From an uncultured Akkermansia sp. (lineage in GTDB: Bacteria > Verrucomicrobiota > Verrucomicrobiia > Verrucomicrobiales > Akkermansiaceae), in NCBI GenBank assembly GCA_900766865.1, contig CAAFXA010000010.1, positions 1 through 8,588 of the forward strand: a stretch of 8,588 bases of DNA. Reading direction: 5' to 3'. Below, piece by piece: positions 7,464-8,588 of this stretch. The notes below the pieces were generated by a model. That model searched no databases, was not told where the DNA came from, and saw only the letters and a program-made list of their open reading frames with translations. The translations under genes were made by a program, and so were the position numbers. How positions within the stretch are numbered: the stretch's first letter is position 1; every line of letters begins with the position of its first letter.

Positions 7464-7472
7464 CAGGTGTTA
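7464..7472. repeat. 9-bp CAGGTGTTA, copy in nuoG/nuoH junction
   Basis: Second exact copy of the plus-strand 9-mer CAGGTGTTA, here wholly between the nuoG stop (7475-7477) and the nuoH ATG (7447-7449). Its distance to the downstream start (14 bases) nearly equals that of the copy before nuoI (13 bases). It lies at about Shine-Dalgarno distance or slightly further, but has no anti-16S complementarity that I can see. Weak evidence of function. Confidence 0.3.
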
Positions 7473-7474
7473 AA

Positions 7475-8588
7475 TTATTTCTTGCCTTTCTCTCGCTCGA
7501 TGAGCGGGATGGTGACACCGGTGTCCATAATGACGATACCACCGTTGCCGATGCTTCCCCAGGTGAGCCCCTTGAGCGGCTCGAACTCCTGGGCCATTTC
7601 TTCCAGAATAATCATGGGGCTGGGGCAGGCAATCACGCGCGGGCAATCGCAACCCAGCATTTCGGTGAGCTGGCGCAGAATATCCCAGTCCGGGCGGGAT
7701 TCGCCCTGGGGCTCGATGGCCTTGTTGAGGCGCTGGATGCGACCTGCAACGTTAATCATGGTACCATACTTCTCTGCGAATGTTACGCTGGGCAGCACCA
7801 CGTCTGCCACCTTGGTGGTGGCGTTCTCGCTGTGGCTCATGGCCAGGATGTAGTCGAGCCCTTCGAGGTCTTCGGCTTCGATGCCGGCCTCTTCGGTTAC
7901 GTCTTCACCCAGAGCGATGAGGAAGCGGATGCTGTTGTTCTTAATGCCACGACGGATGGCGGGCAGGCCGCTGCCGTTCTTGCCGAGAATGAGCTTGGCA
8001 CCATTGGTGTTCGGGTTACGGTCATCGCTTACCAGCAGGCCATCGTTCTCACCCTTGCGGGGAACAATGTCAATCTTGGTGACGCCAAGCTGGCGGGCCA
8101 GGGCGCGTACCATGTAAAGTTCCTCGTTGGTCATGCGGGCGGAGCAGATAATGGCTGTCTCCGTGGGGGCGCAGGAGTGCAGCTGCTCTACCACCATATT
8201 GAGAGTAGCATCCCAGGTGCTGGCTCGCTGCGGGGCACCATGGTCGGTCTTGACCATGGGGGTGAGGATACGCTCGGGCGCGTTGATGTACTTGTAATTG
8301 AGGCGGTGGCTGTCGGGCATCCAGCAGCTGTTCACCTCGTCATTCTGGCGCGGTGTGATGCGGTATACCTGCTGCTCGCGGGTCCAGATGTTGATGTTGG
8401 TGCCGGTGCCGCAGTTCACGTCGATGGTGGGCGTGCTCTTCAGGAACCACACGCGCATCTTGAAGCGGAAATCCTTGCTGGTCATGGCACCCACAGGGCA
8501 GATGTCCACCACGTTCATGGAGTAGTTGCTGTCCAGCTGGGTGCCGGGGTAGCAGGCAATGGCGTTGTGCGTGCCGCGGCCAACCACG
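7475..8588 (-). CDS. nuoG: NADH-quinone oxidoreductase subunit G, 3' part (N-terminus beyond the window edge)
   Basis: Large iron-sulfur subunit of the complex I peripheral arm, related to molybdopterin oxidoreductases. The frame is open at the right edge. The GTG at 8585-8587 is an internal valine, since the sequence GRGTHNAIACYPGTQLDSNY is mid-protein. About 370 residues remain. The N-terminal [2Fe-2S] and first [4Fe-4S] ligand sets are outside. Visible is the fourth N4 ligand, Cys at 8498-8500 in VDICPVGAMTSKDFRF, then the remnant of the N7 domain (IDVNCGTGTNINIW), where only one of four expected cysteines survives. The conserved C-terminal stretch VLPSVTFAEKYGTMINVAGR and IEPQGESRPDWDIL follows. 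If the missing part is ~200 residues, the full protein is near 570-600, shorter than E. coli NuoG (~908) because the later molybdopterin-family domains are absent. TAA stop, followed after 25 bases by nuoH. Confidence 0.95.
   Translation of the reverse strand, partial: VVGRGTHNAIACYPGTQLDSNYSMNVVDICPVGAMTSKDFRFKMRVWFLKSTPTIDVNCGTGTNINIWTREQQVYRITPRQNDEVNSCWMPDSHRLNYKYINAPERILTPMVKTDHGAPQRASTWDATLNMVVEQLHSCAPTETAIICSARMTNEELYMVRALARQLGVTKIDIVPRKGENDGLLVSDDRNPNTNGAKLILGKNGSGLPAIRRGIKNNSIRFLIALGEDVTEEAGIEAEDLEGLDYILAMSHSENATTKVADVVLPSVTFAEKYGTMINVAGRIQRLNKAIEPQGESRPDWDILRQLTEMLGCDCPRVIACPSPMIILEEMAQEFEPLKGLTWGSIGNGGIVIMDTGVTIPLIEREKGKK

Noticed and set aside
1053..7474. Internal promoters or terminators between the nuo genes
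   Set aside because: Gaps of 9-25 bases hold no convincing -35/-10 pair and no hairpin with a T-run on the coding strand.
8585..8587. GTG as a possible start of a short NuoG
   Set aside because: The following residues are mid-protein NuoG sequence leading to the fourth N4 ligand, so the gene continues past the right edge.
1..8588. A new defence, mobile or CRISPR system
   Set aside because: The whole window is accounted for by eight complex I genes and short spacers; no repeats arrays, integrases, transposases or tRNA sites were seen.

Overview
The window lies entirely inside one minus-strand operon for respiratory complex I (proton-pumping NADH:quinone oxidoreductase, NDH-1). Read in the direction of transcription, from high to low coordinates, the order is nuoG (3' part), nuoH, nuoI, nuoJ, nuoK, nuoL, nuoM, nuoN (5' part). 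This is the canonical bacterial G-to-N order. Both edges cut through genes, so the operon promoter, nuoA-F and any terminator lie outside. Nothing but complex I genes is present. No RNA gene, mobile element, CRISPR array or plus-strand gene is supported.

Layout: 7475-8588 encodes the C-terminal part of the NuoG iron-sulfur subunit. 6178-7449 and 5592-6158 encode the quinone-site pair NuoH and NuoI. 4893-5582 and 4554-4877 encode the small membrane subunits NuoJ and NuoK. 2682-4535, 1077-2666 and 1-1052 encode the three antiporter-like pump subunits NuoL, NuoM and NuoN. Intergenic gaps are only 9 to 25 bases, so the genes are almost certainly cotranscribed and probably translationally coupled. 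Electrons run from NADH (NuoEF, outside the window) through NuoG and NuoI clusters to quinone at the NuoH/NuoI interface. The energy released drives proton transfer through NuoH/J/K and then NuoN/M/L.

Organism: a moderately GC-rich bacterium. Strong avoidance of the codons TTA, CTA and TCA, the lack of Shine-Dalgarno motifs before the starts, the long insertion in NuoH and the unusual NuoM suggest a non-proteobacterial lineage. My best guess is Verrucomicrobiota (Akkermansia-like). That guess rests on recollection of protein style, not on a search.

This is a core metabolic region rather than a new system. The points worth a second look are within the subunits: a NuoM whose TM7 pump lysine is replaced by leucine and which has a Cys-containing insertion, a ~47-residue insertion in the first NuoH loop, a lengthened NuoJ loop, loss of three of four N7 cluster ligands in NuoG, and seven consecutive starts with no recognisable ribosome-binding motif.
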